Shown piece after piece: positions 8,911-17,641 of a stretch of 64,000 bases of DNA. Both the position numbers and the translations under genes were made by a program. The first letter of the stretch is position 1. Each line of letters starts with the position of its first letter. This DNA comes from an uncultured Cohaesibacter sp. GTDB taxonomy: Bacteria > Pseudomonadota > Alphaproteobacteria > Rhizobiales > Cohaesibacteraceae. The stretch spans positions 4,481,001 through 4,545,000 of the forward strand of contig NZ_OY762905.1 of NCBI RefSeq assembly GCF_963666525.1, read 5' to 3'. A model generated the notes under the pieces. The model was given only the letters and a program-made list of their open reading frames with translations. It was not told the origin of the DNA and made no database searches.

Positions 8911-9534
8911 TCAGTTAAGCCCATAGGTTGCGGCAATGGCCGAGGCAGCGGCACGGTTTGAAACGCCGAGATTCTTCATCAGTGCCGAAACATGGCTGCG
9001 CACCGTGAATGGTGAAAGATCCAGTTCCCGGGCAATTTCCTTGTTGGACAGGCCGTGGCGCAGCAGCTTGAGAATCTCGATCTGACGCGGGGTCAGCTCA
9101 TCAAGCGCAGGCTTGACCAGACCGTGCATATCCGGCGAGAAACTGTCATCGCTCAGGCGAACCTCTATATTGCCCTGCATCACTTTCTCCACCGCTTCGA
9201 GCATCTGATCGGAGGGTACAGACTTGGAGACATAGCCATTGACCCCGAGTGCCATGATGTGTTCGACCTCCAGCGGGTCGTTCATCATCGAGACCGCGAT
9301 GATCGGGCAAAGGGAAAAGGTCTGGCGCAGGCGCTTCAGGTCACGAATATAATCAAAGCCGGGGAACAGTAGATCGGAAATGATCAGATCTGGCTCCGGC
9401 TGCACCGAAACCTGCGAATTGAGCGTCCCGGCGTCTCCTGCCTCATCAATCGTGGCATCCGGGTACAGCTCTGCGAGCATCTGCTTCATGCCGGACCTGT
9501 ACAAGGGATGGTCGTCAGCCAGGATGATACGCAT
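8911..9534 (-). CDS. NarL/FixJ-family response regulator
   Basis: A 207-residue two-component regulator. The receiver domain has acidic DD at 7-8, phospho-acceptor Asp54 (LIISDLLFPG) and a conserved lysine near 104 (VSKSVP). A LuxR-type helix-turn-helix fills the C-terminus (LTPRQIEILKLLRHGLSNKEIARELDLSPFTVRSHVSALMKNL). It is convergent with the hybrid kinase gene, whose HisKA-HATPase group typically pairs with such regulators. Its target genes are unknown. Confidence 0.9.
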   Translation of the reverse strand: MRIILADDHPLYRSGMKQMLAELYPDATIDEAGDAGTLNSQVSVQPEPDLIISDLLFPGFDYIRDLKRLRQTFSLCPIIAVSMMNDPLEVEHIMALGVNGYVSKSVPSDQMLEAVEKVMQGNIEVRLSDDSFSPDMHGLVKPALDELTPRQIEILKLLRHGLSNKEIARELDLSPFTVRSHVSALMKNLGVSNRAAASAIAATYGLN

Positions 9535-9667
9535 CTGAAATCCTCCCTCGGAATTGTAAAGCTTGAATGGATGGCTAAAGGCAAGGCGAACAATTATTGG
9601 CGATAAGTGTCATCCCATGGCCTCTAGCTGTCCATAGCTACATCTGTACAAGAGCGCAGACTGGGGC

Positions 9668-10015
9668 TCAGTGATCGGACTTCGCTGTGAAGTGATGATC
9701 AAGTCCCGTGTCGTACTCAAGCCCTTCGCGGGTGAGCTGGATCGGCGGGACATCCTTGTCGGCAACCAGACCCTTGCGAGCCAGCGCAGCCCATACGCCG
9801 CGGTTGTTGAAGCCGGTCGCATCAGCGCTGTTGACGACATATTCGCCGACATGCAGATGGTCGCCGTGGGCGTGGGGCAGGCGCAGAATGGTGATGGTGC
9901 CGTCGGCATTCCATGCCTCTTCTGGCTGGGAACGGGCCAGGATCTGGGTCAGTACCAGCGTCTTCAGTTGCAGGTTATTCAATTTGAGTGGGTTGACGCG
10001 CTTCATGAGGGCCAT
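9668..10015 (-). CDS. Conserved hypothetical protein
   Basis: A 115-residue soluble protein that I believe recurs in alphaproteobacteria, with no known function. It has an N-terminal KRVNPLKLNNLQLKTLVL segment and a His-rich LPHAHGDHLHVGE stretch that could bind a metal. ATG 10006 is an alternative start. The opposite strand also has an open frame, but this one reads like a real protein (hydrophobic patterning, family-like motifs). It probably sits alone between the response regulator and the YbhB-like gene. Confidence 0.6.
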   Translation of the reverse strand: MALMKRVNPLKLNNLQLKTLVLTQILARSQPEEAWNADGTITILRLPHAHGDHLHVGEYVVNSADATGFNNRGVWAALARKGLVADKDVPPIQLTREGLEYDTGLDHHFTAKSDH

Positions 10016-10159
10016 GACCTTTCAATGAGCCTTGCGACCAACGAGGGCCCGTGGCACGACTCGCTATCGCAGACAGATGGATTCCAGACAGGAATGGCCG
10101 GAATTGTTCCGGCCACATCCGATATGCTTTATCAAAACAACGATCAAGCGTAAATGTGC

Positions 10160-10624
10160 TTAGCCGTTATTCTTGAAATGTCCCATGATGCTGGCAGAAG
10201 CCAGCTGGTTGCGCATGATGTTGAAGCGCACATAGGCCCCGGTCATGCCCTCGGGGTTGATTTCCTCAAGGCTGAGAGCATGCAGGGTGAAGATATATCG
10301 ATGCGCGGGATCATCTGCTGGCGGATAGGCTCCGGTGTAGCTTTCGGTGCCGGCGTCATTGAGAGCGCTCTTGGCACTGGCAGGCAGATGGTCGCTGGAA
10401 ATTTCACCCGATTCCGATACCGGAATGTTGGTGATGATCATGTGCCAGAATCCCGAGCCGGTCGGAGCGTCAGGGTCGTAGCAGGTCAGGGCAAGGCTCT
10501 TTGCGCCCGCTGGAACATCGCTCCACTGCAACAGCGGAGAGCGGTCTTCCCCGCCAAGGCCCTTTGAAACGCATTTGTTCGGTAGCGGATCGCCATCGTT
10601 GAAATCAGGGCTGATGAGCTGCAT
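10160..10624 (-). CDS. YbhB/YbcL (Raf kinase inhibitor-like, PEBP) protein
   Basis: A 154-residue phosphatidylethanolamine-binding-protein fold. Family motifs seen are SPDFNDGDPLPNKCV at the N-terminus, SPLLQWSDVPAGAKSLALTCYDPDAPTGSGFWHMIITNIP in the centre (the DPDAP-x-x-x-x-x-H anion pocket) and AYPPADDPAHRYIFTLHAL. The role of bacterial members is unclear; a ligand-binding or regulatory role is assumed. The ATG at 10624 follows a strong AGGAGGA. The longer frame to 10720 would add 32 residues with no family match. Confidence 0.88.
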   Translation of the reverse strand: MQLISPDFNDGDPLPNKCVSKGLGGEDRSPLLQWSDVPAGAKSLALTCYDPDAPTGSGFWHMIITNIPVSESGEISSDHLPASAKSALNDAGTESYTGAYPPADDPAHRYIFTLHALSLEEINPEGMTGAYVRFNIMRNQLASASIMGHFKNNG

Positions 10625-10785
10625 GAAATGTCCTCCTGAAAAGATTTGGGCCGCGCGAACCAGACTGGTCAGAGCGCGGACAAAGATAAACTTGATACCG
10701 ATTATGTAGTGTCGGAGCACCGTGGTACAAGCCGGACTTTCTGGCGACGGATCATGTCCCGCAAGGAGTTTCGCTGGCTTGACAC

Positions 10786-11553
10786 TCAGCTTTCGGGCTG
10801 ATGTGGATCCTGGTCGATCTGCAGGCTGACCCTGTCAGCGGAAAACCGGGTCTTGGAATATTGCACTGGCTTGCCGCCAAGATCGGCATTGACGGCATAG
10901 GTCACCAATACGATCGAGCCGGGGGCAAGGCGCAGGATTTCGATGTCATCAAGGGTGGCGTGATAGGCCTCCACCAGTGTGGATACGCGCACATAGTCAT
11001 CAAGCCCCGAGGCGGCAAAAGCCTTGGTGACCGAATTGAACCGCAGGAGGTTGGGCAGCATTTCCGGAAAGCGTTCGGTGTCGAACCAGGCAGTGGCCCG
11101 GCTGATTGGCGTGTTGTCGCCAAACCCCACAGTCCGTACCTGCAACACTGGTGCGCCCGGAAAGAGAGCCAGCGCCCTAGCCACATCTTCGGGGGCCGGA
11201 ACGATGCCATGGGACATGATGCGGGATTCGCCCCTCTGTCCCTGTTCGGCGAGGGTGGCGGAAAAGCGGGTGCGTTTGGAGATCGGATAGGTGAGGCGCT
11301 CGGGCTTGATGATAAAGGTGCCTCGTCCCTGTTCAGCGCGCAGGATGCCTTCTGAGACGAGCGCTGAAATGGCTGAGCGGACGGTGTGCCGGTTGACACC
11401 GAACTGTTCGGCCAGCTCCATTTCAGGCGGCAATCGACCGCTTTCATCGCCAAGGCCGGAGGAAATCCCGGCCCTGATGGCGTCAGCAATCTGTCGCCAG
11501 AGGGCTATGCCCGTGCGGCGTCCGATCCCGCTTCTGATGATATCCGAGGCCAT
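10786..11553 (-). CDS. phnF: GntR/HutC-family repressor of phosphonate genes
   Basis: A 255-residue PhnF-type regulator with an N-terminal winged helix (LWRQIADAIRAGI...LPPEMELAEQFGVNRHTVRSAISALVSEGILRAEQGRGTFI) and a C-terminal UTRA ligand domain. It is divergent from phnG, with an 8-4-8 palindrome in the gap, the form of operator expected for HutC-type repressors. PhnF members repress C-P lyase or phosphonate-uptake genes until a phosphonate or phosphate-starvation signal appears. ATG 11553 is chosen; the open frame extends to 11595. Confidence 0.88.
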   Translation of the reverse strand: MASDIIRSGIGRRTGIALWRQIADAIRAGISSGLGDESGRLPPEMELAEQFGVNRHTVRSAISALVSEGILRAEQGRGTFIIKPERLTYPISKRTRFSATLAEQGQRGESRIMSHGIVPAPEDVARALALFPGAPVLQVRTVGFGDNTPISRATAWFDTERFPEMLPNLLRFNSVTKAFAASGLDDYVRVSTLVEAYHATLDDIEILRLAPGSIVLVTYAVNADLGGKPVQYSKTRFSADRVSLQIDQDPHQPES

Positions 11554-11670
11554 GACCAAGCGTTCCTTTGCGCGTTTGGGCCGGTCTTGATGCATCGTTG
11601 CCTGATTCGGCGCACGACGGCTATCTTTCTTGTTGTTGCCCCTTGCTGACTTGGCGTGAATTGTCTGCCG

Positions 11671-11688
11671 GTGTCATCAGGGCGTCAT
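11671..11688 (+). promoter_or_regulatory. Pho-box-like site
   Basis: GTGTCAT-CAGG-GCGTCAT has the 7-4-7 spacing of the PhoB site (CTGTCAT repeats 11 bp apart), with 6/7 and 5/7 matches. It lies between phnF and phnG. The match is suggestive only. Confidence 0.45.
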
Positions 11689-11718
11689 CATTGCACGATA
11701 GGAACGGCGCAAGTGCGG

Positions 11719-11738
11719 TTGTCTATATAAATAGACAA
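11719..11738. promoter_or_regulatory. PhnF operator candidate
   Basis: A perfect inverted repeat, TTGTCTAT and ATAGACAA, separated by ATAA. The TGTCTA/TAGACA core fits the T-G-T-x-T-A/T-A-x-A-C-A pattern used by HutC-subfamily GntR repressors such as PhnF. It is the only palindrome of this quality in the phnF-phnG gap. Confidence 0.75.
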
Positions 11739-11802
11739 ATATTCATGCAGCGCTTTTTGTCAAGGCCGGGCGGGGTGCCGCGACAAGCGGATAGTCCAGA
11801 CC

Positions 11803-11850
11803 TTGTCAACTGGCCTATCACTGGCCCTGTCAACAGCCCTGTCACTGGGA
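11803..11850 (+). repeat. Four tandem 12-bp repeats upstream of phnG
   Basis: The heptamers TTGTCAA (11803), CTATCAC (11815), CTGTCAA (11827) and CTGTCAC (11839) recur exactly every 12 bp, joined by TGGC/AGCC-like spacers. They resemble Pho-box half-sites (CTGTCAT), but the period is 12 rather than the usual 11. They end about 50 bp before the phnG start. Confidence 0.6.
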
Positions 11851-11899
11851 AGACAAGTCTTGCCCATAGACTTGTGTTTGATGAGGCACACCGGATTGG

Positions 11900-12451
11900 A
11901 TGCGAACTGGAATGGCAAACATGCAAGACCAACACACAACCACGGCAGATACTGCGCCGGGTATCGGGGCTGACAAGCCATTCGGGCAAAGTTCGGATGG
12001 TCTCTCAGGGGACCAGCAGGCGCGACAACAGCGCATGTCAATTCTGGCCAACGCGCCTGCCGCTGAACTGAGCCGCCTATGGAAAGCCATGAAGCTGGAT
12101 CCTGGCTGCGAGTTGCTGCGCGGACCGGAAACCGGACTGGTCGCCCTGCGGGGACGTATTGGTGGCGGCGGAGCGCCGTTCAACTTCGGCGAGGCAACCG
12201 TGACCCGTGCCACGGTACGGATGGAAAATGGCGCCATTGGCCATGCGGTCATGCTTGGGCGAAACCATGGCAAGGCCAAACTTGCCGCCGTGATCGATGC
12301 TCTGGCAGCCGATCCGGCGATGGAGGCTTCCATCGAGCAGGACATTCTGGTGCCGCTGAAGGCGCTGGCGGCAGAGCGGGACAAAACACGCGCAGCCGAG
12401 ACGCAGGCGACCCGCGTCAATTTCTTCACCATGGTCAGGGGGGACGATTGA
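11900..12451 (+). CDS. phnG: C-P lyase core subunit PhnG
   Basis: First gene of the phosphonate C-P lyase operon, 183 residues. PhnG with PhnH, PhnI and PhnJ forms the core complex that attaches methylphosphonate to ATP and cleaves the C-P bond. Family features are the RLWKAMKLDPGCELLRGPETGLVALRGRIGGGGAPFNFGEATVTRATVRM block and a C-terminal NFFTMVRGDD. The start is uncertain: ATG 11900, 11912 and 11921 are all in frame with no clear ribosome site, and the first 40 or so residues are low complexity. The stop overlaps the phnH start (TGATG). Confidence 0.93.
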   Translation: MRTGMANMQDQHTTTADTAPGIGADKPFGQSSDGLSGDQQARQQRMSILANAPAAELSRLWKAMKLDPGCELLRGPETGLVALRGRIGGGGAPFNFGEATVTRATVRMENGAIGHAVMLGRNHGKAKLAAVIDALAADPAMEASIEQDILVPLKALAAERDKTRAAETQATRVNFFTMVRGDD

Positions 12452-13116
12452 TGACACGAACAAGTTTCAGCAGGACACAGCCGGATGCCAGCCTCGAGGC
12501 GATGCAGGGCGGATTGGGTGAACCGGTCTATCAGTCCCAGCGCATTTTCCGCAGTCTCATGGACGCCATGGCTCGCCCCGGAACCATCAAGCCTGTTGCA
12601 ACGGATGCCCGTCCGCCGTTTCCGATGTTGCCACTGACGGCCGCCGTTCTGGCGACCATGGCCGATGCTGATACGCCGGTCTGGCTGGATGGAACCATGA
12701 AGGACAATGGCGCTCTCAAAGACTGGCTGACGTTCTATGTCGGAGCGCCCCTCGCTGACGAACCGGACGTAGCCACCTTTGCCGTGCTCTCCGGCAAGCG
12801 GGACATGCCGGCGCTGGAGAGCTTTGCCAAGGGTTTGCAGGACTACCCGGACCGCTCGGCTACCCTGCTCATTCAGGTCGAGCGCCTTGGCAACAAGCCT
12901 GACTGGAGCCTTTCGGGGCCGGGCATCAAGGACACGCAATTGCTGACGGTCTCGCAGCTTTCCCCTTTGTTCGTTGCCCAGTGGCAGGAGAACCACAAGC
13001 TGTTCCCGCGTGGTGTTGACGTCGTTTTCATCGCCCCGGACGCGATCGTCTGTCTGCCCCGAACCACCGCGATAACGCTTGGTCACCCGGCATCGTCTGA
13101 CAAGCAGGATCATTGA
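12451..13116 (+). CDS. phnH: C-P lyase core subunit PhnH
   Basis: A 221-residue core subunit without catalytic residues of its own, structural in the G2H2I2J2 complex. The N-terminal YQSQRIFRSLMDAMARPGTI and the C-terminal FPRGVDVVFIAPDAIVCLPRTT are typical of PhnH. ATG 12451 overlaps the phnG stop, which points to translational coupling. Confidence 0.93.
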   Translation: MTRTSFSRTQPDASLEAMQGGLGEPVYQSQRIFRSLMDAMARPGTIKPVATDARPPFPMLPLTAAVLATMADADTPVWLDGTMKDNGALKDWLTFYVGAPLADEPDVATFAVLSGKRDMPALESFAKGLQDYPDRSATLLIQVERLGNKPDWSLSGPGIKDTQLLTVSQLSPLFVAQWQENHKLFPRGVDVVFIAPDAIVCLPRTTAITLGHPASSDKQDH

Positions 13117-13117
13117 G

Positions 13118-14254
13118 ATGTATGTAGCTGTAAAAGGCGGCGAAGCCGCCATCAAGGCCGCCCACGATTTGCTGGCGGACAGGCGTCGTGGCAATCGCTC
13201 GCTGCCAGCCATCACGCTGGAGCAGATCACCGAACAGATGGCTCTGGCCGTCGACCGCGTGATGAGCGAGGGCGCTCTCTATGACCGGGAGCTGGCCGCA
13301 TTGGCCATCAAGCAGGCCCGCGGTGACATGATTGAAGCCATTTTCCTGATGCGCGCCTACCGCACCACGTTGCCACGCCTTGGCTATTCCCAACCGATCA
13401 ATACGGGAAAAATGACCATCGAGCGCCGCATTTCGGCGACCTTCAAGGACTTGCCCGGTGGCCAGATTCTCGGGCCGACCTTCGACTATACGCACCGTTT
13501 GCTCGACCCATCGCTGGCAACGGATGAAGCTGTGCCCGCACCGCAGGCTACGGAATTGCCGGAAGATCATGGCAAGGAGCCGATGCCCCGTGTTTCCGAT
13601 CTGATTGCGGGCGAGGGGCTGATGGAACCGGATAGCGCTGCGCCGCAATACGGCAGCGATTGGGATGAGCCGGGTGACCTGACGCGCAAGCCGATGCAAT
13701 TCCCCATGGAGCGGGATCTGCGTCTGCAGGCCCTGTCGCGTGGGGACGAGGGCTTCCTGTTGTCACTGGGCTATTCGACCCAGCGCGGTTTTGGCCGCAG
13801 CCACCCCTTCGCCGGAGAAATCCGCATCGGCGAAGTGGACGTCGAGATGGAGGTGCCGGAGCTGGGATTTGCCGTCTCGCTCGGGCGCATTCAGGTCAGC
13901 GAGTGCCAAATGGTCAACCAGTTCAAAGGGTCAAAGACCGTGCCGCCGCAGTTCACCCGTGGGTATGGGCTGGTGTTTGGCCAGTCCGAGCGCAAGGCCA
14001 TGTCGATGGCTCTTTGCGATCGCGCCTTGCGGGCAAGGGAACTGGATGAAGACATTCTCGCGCCAGCGCAGGACGAGGAATTCGTCATCTCCCATGCGGA
14101 CAATGTTCAGGCTACAGGCTTTGTTGAGCATCTCAAGTTGCCCCATTATGTCGACTTCCAGGCCGAGCTGAAGCTGGTGCGCCGCATGCAATCGGAATTC
14201 TTTGATACCAATTCGCAAAAGGATGCGGATCAGGAACAGGAGGCGGCTCAATGA
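13118..14254 (+). CDS. phnI: C-P lyase core subunit PhnI
   Basis: A 378-residue subunit. PhnI has nucleosidase activity and, with PhnG, PhnH and PhnL, converts ATP and phosphonate to the ribose-1-phosphonate triphosphate. The MYVAVKGGEAAIKAAHDLL start and the family blocks ERRISATFKDLPGGQILGPTFDYTHRLLD and LGYSTQRGFGRSHPFAGEIR are seen. ATG 13118 lies one base after the phnH stop, and the gene ends in an ATGA overlap with phnJ. Confidence 0.94.
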   Translation: MYVAVKGGEAAIKAAHDLLADRRRGNRSLPAITLEQITEQMALAVDRVMSEGALYDRELAALAIKQARGDMIEAIFLMRAYRTTLPRLGYSQPINTGKMTIERRISATFKDLPGGQILGPTFDYTHRLLDPSLATDEAVPAPQATELPEDHGKEPMPRVSDLIAGEGLMEPDSAAPQYGSDWDEPGDLTRKPMQFPMERDLRLQALSRGDEGFLLSLGYSTQRGFGRSHPFAGEIRIGEVDVEMEVPELGFAVSLGRIQVSECQMVNQFKGSKTVPPQFTRGYGLVFGQSERKAMSMALCDRALRARELDEDILAPAQDEEFVISHADNVQATGFVEHLKLPHYVDFQAELKLVRRMQSEFFDTNSQKDADQEQEAAQ

Positions 14255-15198
14255 CGTTCGCGACCCTTCATGACATCGAGGCGCAACAGGGCGCCATCGC
14301 CGACTACAACTTCGCCTATCTTGATGAACAGACCAAGCGCATGATCCGTCGGGCCATCCTCAAGGGCATCGCCATTCCCGGCTATCAGGTGCCCTTTGCC
14401 AGCCGCGAAATGCCCATGCCCTATGGCTGGGGCACCGGCGGGGTGCAGGTGACCGCCTCCATCATTGGCCCGGATGACACCCTCAAGGTGATCGATCAGG
14501 GGGCGGACGATACCACCAACGCAGTGTCCATCCGCGCCTTCTTTGCCCGGATGGCCAAGGTCAGAACGACGACCCATACCACCGAGGCAACCGTCATCCA
14601 GACCCGCCACCGCATTCCGGAAGAACCACTGCATGAGGGACAGGTGATTGTCTTTCAGGTGCCGATCCCGGAACCGCTGCGCTTTCTGGAGCCGCGCGAG
14701 ACCGAAACCCGCAAGATGCATGCAGTGGAAGACTATGGCCTCATGCATGTGAAGCTCTATGAGGATATAGCCCAGAAGGGCCACATCGCCACCAACTATG
14801 CCTATCCGGTCAAGGTCAAGGGGCGCTACATCATGGACCCGTCACCGACCCCGAAATTCGATAACCCGAAGATGCACAGGAGTGAGGCGTTGCAGCTTTA
14901 TGGCGCTGGGCGCGAAATGCGCATCTATGCCATCCCGCCCTATACCGATGTCGTGAGCCTCGACTTCGAGGACTACCCCTTCGAGATACAGCATTTCGAA
15001 GAACCCTGCGCCCTTTGCGGTGGGACGGGCGTGTTTCTCGATGAGGTCATTCTTGATGATCAGGGCGGGCGCATGTTCGTCTGCTCCGACAGTGACTATT
15101 GCGAAGACCGCCGCGCCCATGGCCATCGCGGCGCCTTGTCGCCGGACATCTTGGGTGGCAGGTCTGCAGAGGGAGACAGAGAAGGAACGAAAGCATGA
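14251..15198 (+). CDS. phnJ: Radical SAM C-P lyase PhnJ
   Basis: The catalytic subunit, 315 residues, which splits the C-P bond by radical chemistry to release alkane and the cyclic ribose phosphate. Four cysteines stand at 253, 256, 278 and 284. Their spacing (3, 22, 6) equals that of Cys241, 244, 266 and 272 in the Escherichia coli enzyme, where three bind the 4Fe-4S cluster and the last carries the thiyl radical. A Gly-rich CGGTG follows the second Cys. Start overlaps phnI and stop overlaps phnK (ATGA). Confidence 0.96.
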   Translation: MTFATLHDIEAQQGAIADYNFAYLDEQTKRMIRRAILKGIAIPGYQVPFASREMPMPYGWGTGGVQVTASIIGPDDTLKVIDQGADDTTNAVSIRAFFARMAKVRTTTHTTEATVIQTRHRIPEEPLHEGQVIVFQVPIPEPLRFLEPRETETRKMHAVEDYGLMHVKLYEDIAQKGHIATNYAYPVKVKGRYIMDPSPTPKFDNPKMHRSEALQLYGAGREMRIYAIPPYTDVVSLDFEDYPFEIQHFEEPCALCGGTGVFLDEVILDDQGGRMFVCSDSDYCEDRRAHGHRGALSPDILGGRSAEGDREGTKA

Positions 15199-16076
15199 CA
15201 GCCTGCAATTCTGGCCATATGGAGACGTCCCCCATGAACAAGGCACACACAAGCGATCATCTGCCCAAGTCTTCCCTCGTTCCTCCGCGTCCCATGGATT
15301 TGGGCGAGAAGCCGTTGCTGCAGGTGCGCTCGGTGTCGAAATACTACGGCCGCCGGGTCGGCTGCGAGGATATCAGCTTTGATCTCTGGCCCGGTGAAGT
15401 GCTGGCCATCGTGGGGGAATCCGGTTCGGGCAAGACCACGCTGCTCGATTGTATTTCGACCCGTATGATCCCAACCTCGGGCATGGTCAACTATCGCATG
15501 CGTGACGGCACCATGCGCGAGGTGTTCCGGCTGGGTGAAGCGGAAAAGCGCTTCCTGATGCGCACGGACTGGGGCTTTGTCCATCAGAATCCGGCCGATG
15601 GTCTGCGCATGACGGTGTCCGCCGGGGCCAACGTCGGGGAACGCCTCATGGCGATTGGCAAACGTCATTATGGCGATATCCGCGAGACCGCCGCAGACTG
15701 GCTGGAACAGGTCGAAATCGCTCGGGACCGTATTGATGACCAGCCGCGCGCCTTTTCCGGTGGCATGCGCCAGCGCTTGCAGATTGCCCGCAATCTGGTG
15801 ACCGGCCCGCGCCTGGTCTTCATGGACGAGCCGACCGGTGGCCTTGATGTGTCGGTGCAGGCACGCCTGCTTGACCTCTTGCGAGGTCTTGTGGCCGAGC
15901 TGGGGCTGGCCGCCATTGTCGTGACCCACGATCTGGCCGTCGCCCGTCTTTTGTCCCATCGGATGGTGGTCATGAAAGAGGGGCGGGTGATCGAAACCGG
16001 CCTCACTGACCGGGTGCTCGATGATCCTCAGGCGCCCTACACCCAACTTCTCATCTCGTCCATACTTCAGGTCTAG
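15195..16076 (+). CDS. phnK: ABC-type ATPase of the C-P lyase complex, PhnK
   Basis: An ABC-fold protein of 293 residues that docks on the C-P lyase core instead of driving transport. Walker A GESGSGKTT, signature FSGGMRQRLQIARNL, Walker B LVFMDEPTGGLD and switch VVTHDL are intact. The N-terminus is about 40 residues longer than usual if ATG 15195 (overlapping phnJ) is used. ATG 15234 (NKAHTSD) is a possible later start. Confidence 0.92.
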   Translation: MTACNSGHMETSPMNKAHTSDHLPKSSLVPPRPMDLGEKPLLQVRSVSKYYGRRVGCEDISFDLWPGEVLAIVGESGSGKTTLLDCISTRMIPTSGMVNYRMRDGTMREVFRLGEAEKRFLMRTDWGFVHQNPADGLRMTVSAGANVGERLMAIGKRHYGDIRETAADWLEQVEIARDRIDDQPRAFSGGMRQRLQIARNLVTGPRLVFMDEPTGGLDVSVQARLLDLLRGLVAELGLAAIVVTHDLAVARLLSHRMVVMKEGRVIETGLTDRVLDDPQAPYTQLLISSILQV

Positions 16077-16085
16077 GAGCTAAGG

Positions 16086-16865
16086 ATGCCAGATACCATT
16101 TCTTCCATCGTCAAGACGACCCCGGTGCTGCTGACCGATGTCGCCAAGAGCTTTGTCATGCATCTGCGCGGATCTGTGACCATTCCCGTGGTCTCCGGGG
16201 TCAATTTCGCCCTGCGCGCCGGTGAATGTGCCGTGCTCGGTGGCCCATCCGGGGTAGGCAAAAGCTCCATCCTCAAGATGATCTACGGCAACTACCGTGC
16301 CGACTGTGGGCAGATCATGGTCGCCTATCGCGATACGATGATCGACATCGCCAAGGCCGAACCGCGTACAGTTCTAGCCATCCGCCGCGAGACGGTTGGC
16401 TATGTCAGCCAGTTCCTGCGCGCCATGCCGCGGGTTCCTGCGCTCGATGTTGCCGCCGAGGCGCTGGTGGGGCAGGGGGAAGGCCTCGCCGAAGCCCGCC
16501 TCAAGGCGGGGGAAATGCTCGCCCGCCTCAATCTGCCAGAAACCCTGTGGCAATTGCCGCCAGCGACCTTTTCCGGTGGCGAGCAGCAAAGGGTCAACAT
16601 CGCCCGCGGCTTTCTCACCGACCACCCTGTGCTGCTGCTTGATGAACCGACCGCCTCGCTGGATGCTGCAAACCGTGCTGTTGTCATCGACCTTATTCGC
16701 GAAAAGAAGCGGAAGGGCGTGGCACTGCTCGGGATCTTCCATGATGAGGACGTGCGCGAGCAAATTGCAGATGCCATCATAGATGTTGCCCATTTTGCCG
16801 AACGGGCAAAGAGAAAGGGCCAGAGCCAGAGTCCGATGGTTGGCAGGCCTTTGGAATTGACCTGA
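16086..16865 (+). CDS. phnL: ABC-type ATPase of the C-P lyase complex, PhnL
   Basis: A 259-residue ABC-fold protein needed for C-P lyase function. Walker A GGPSGVGKSS, signature FSGGEQQRVNIARGF and Walker B VLLLDEPTASLD are intact, and the switch histidine lies in GIFHDEDVRE, as usual for PhnL. It follows phnK by nine bases with AGGAGCTAAGG before the ATG. Confidence 0.93.
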   Translation: MPDTISSIVKTTPVLLTDVAKSFVMHLRGSVTIPVVSGVNFALRAGECAVLGGPSGVGKSSILKMIYGNYRADCGQIMVAYRDTMIDIAKAEPRTVLAIRRETVGYVSQFLRAMPRVPALDVAAEALVGQGEGLAEARLKAGEMLARLNLPETLWQLPPATFSGGEQQRVNIARGFLTDHPVLLLDEPTASLDAANRAVVIDLIREKKRKGVALLGIFHDEDVREQIADAIIDVAHFAERAKRKGQSQSPMVGRPLELT

Positions 16866-16952
16866 GCTGGTCCTGATTGAAGGGCACATCATCATCTGGG
16901 CGCAGACCGATAGAACGGGGCGACAATCCAACCCATCCGGAGTAGAGACACC

Positions 16953-17618
16953 ATGAACAACGACAATCACTCGGGCGAGAATGGCACGGAGACGCCAAAG
17001 AAGAAGCTGCACAAGCTAGGCGTTGCACCGACCATTCATCCCAACGCCGAAGTGACCGGCTCCACGCTTGGTCGCTATACCGAGGTGGGAGATCGGACTC
17101 TGATCTCCGAGAGCACCCTTGGCGATTATTCCTACATCGAGCGTGATGGCAATATCTGGTGTGCCACCATCGGCAAGTTCGCCAACATCGCGCAGGCGGT
17201 GCGGATCAACGCCCCCAACCATCCCTATTGGCGGGCAACCCTGCATCACTTCACCTACCGTGCCAATGCCTATTTCGACGATTGCGAGCAGGAAGAAAGC
17301 TTCATTGACTGGCGCCGCGATCATCGTGTGACGATCGGACATGACGTCTGGATTGGCCACGGTGCGACGATCCTGCCCGGCGTGACCATCGGAGATGGCG
17401 CGATCATCGGGGCTGGTGCTGTGGTCAGTCGTGACGTGCCCGACTACATGATCGTCGGTGGCGTCCCGGCCAATCCAATCCGCTCGCGCTTTTCGCCGGA
17501 AATCATTCGTGACCTCAAGGATCTGGCCTGGTGGGACTGGTCACATGAAGCTCTCCGTGCAGCTCTTGACGATTTTCGCAATCTGTCGGTTGAAGCCTTT
17601 GTCGAAAAATACAAATAG
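16953..17618 (+). CDS. Phosphonate-associated hexapeptide-repeat acetyltransferase
   Basis: A 221-residue left-handed beta-helix acyltransferase of the LacA/Cat family, matching the variant found in phn operons. It has hexapeptide repeats at about residues 30-70 and 120-165 ([37 protein letters not shown]) and the [13 protein letters not shown] cap. Probably it N-acetylates aminoalkylphosphonates, a role that PhnO fills in enteric bacteria; this is inferred. It is the last gene before a strong terminator. Confidence 0.87.
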   Translation: MNNDNHSGENGTETPKKKLHKLGVAPTIHPNAEVTGSTLGRYTEVGDRTLISESTLGDYSYIERDGNIWCATIGKFANIAQAVRINAPNHPYWRATLHHFTYRANAYFDDCEQEESFIDWRRDHRVTIGHDVWIGHGATILPGVTIGDGAIIGAGAVVSRDVPDYMIVGGVPANPIRSRFSPEIIRDLKDLAWWDWSHEALRAALDDFRNLSVEAFVEKYK

Positions 17619-17641
17619 ACGTGTTTTCAATCACTTGGCTT

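Larger units (their letters stand above)
11554..11899. promoter_or_regulatory. phnF-phnG divergent control region
   Basis: A 346-base gap with no gene. It holds the PhnF-type palindrome, a Pho-box-like pair at 11671-11688 and a four-unit 12-bp repeat at 11803-11850, each listed separately. Together these suggest dual control by PhnF and by phosphate starvation (PhoB). Confidence 0.7.

Noticed and set aside
9671-10153. 160-residue plus-strand frame opposite the small hypothetical gene
   Set aside because: The minus-strand product reads as a conserved alphaproteobacterial protein; the plus frame does not.
11842-13230. 462-residue minus-strand frame over phnG and phnH
   Set aside because: Antisense shadow of the C-P lyase genes, Ser/Arg/Pro-rich with no recognisable domain.
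15096-16046. 316-residue minus-strand frame over phnK
   Set aside because: His-rich shadow typical of the complement of ABC ATPase genes.
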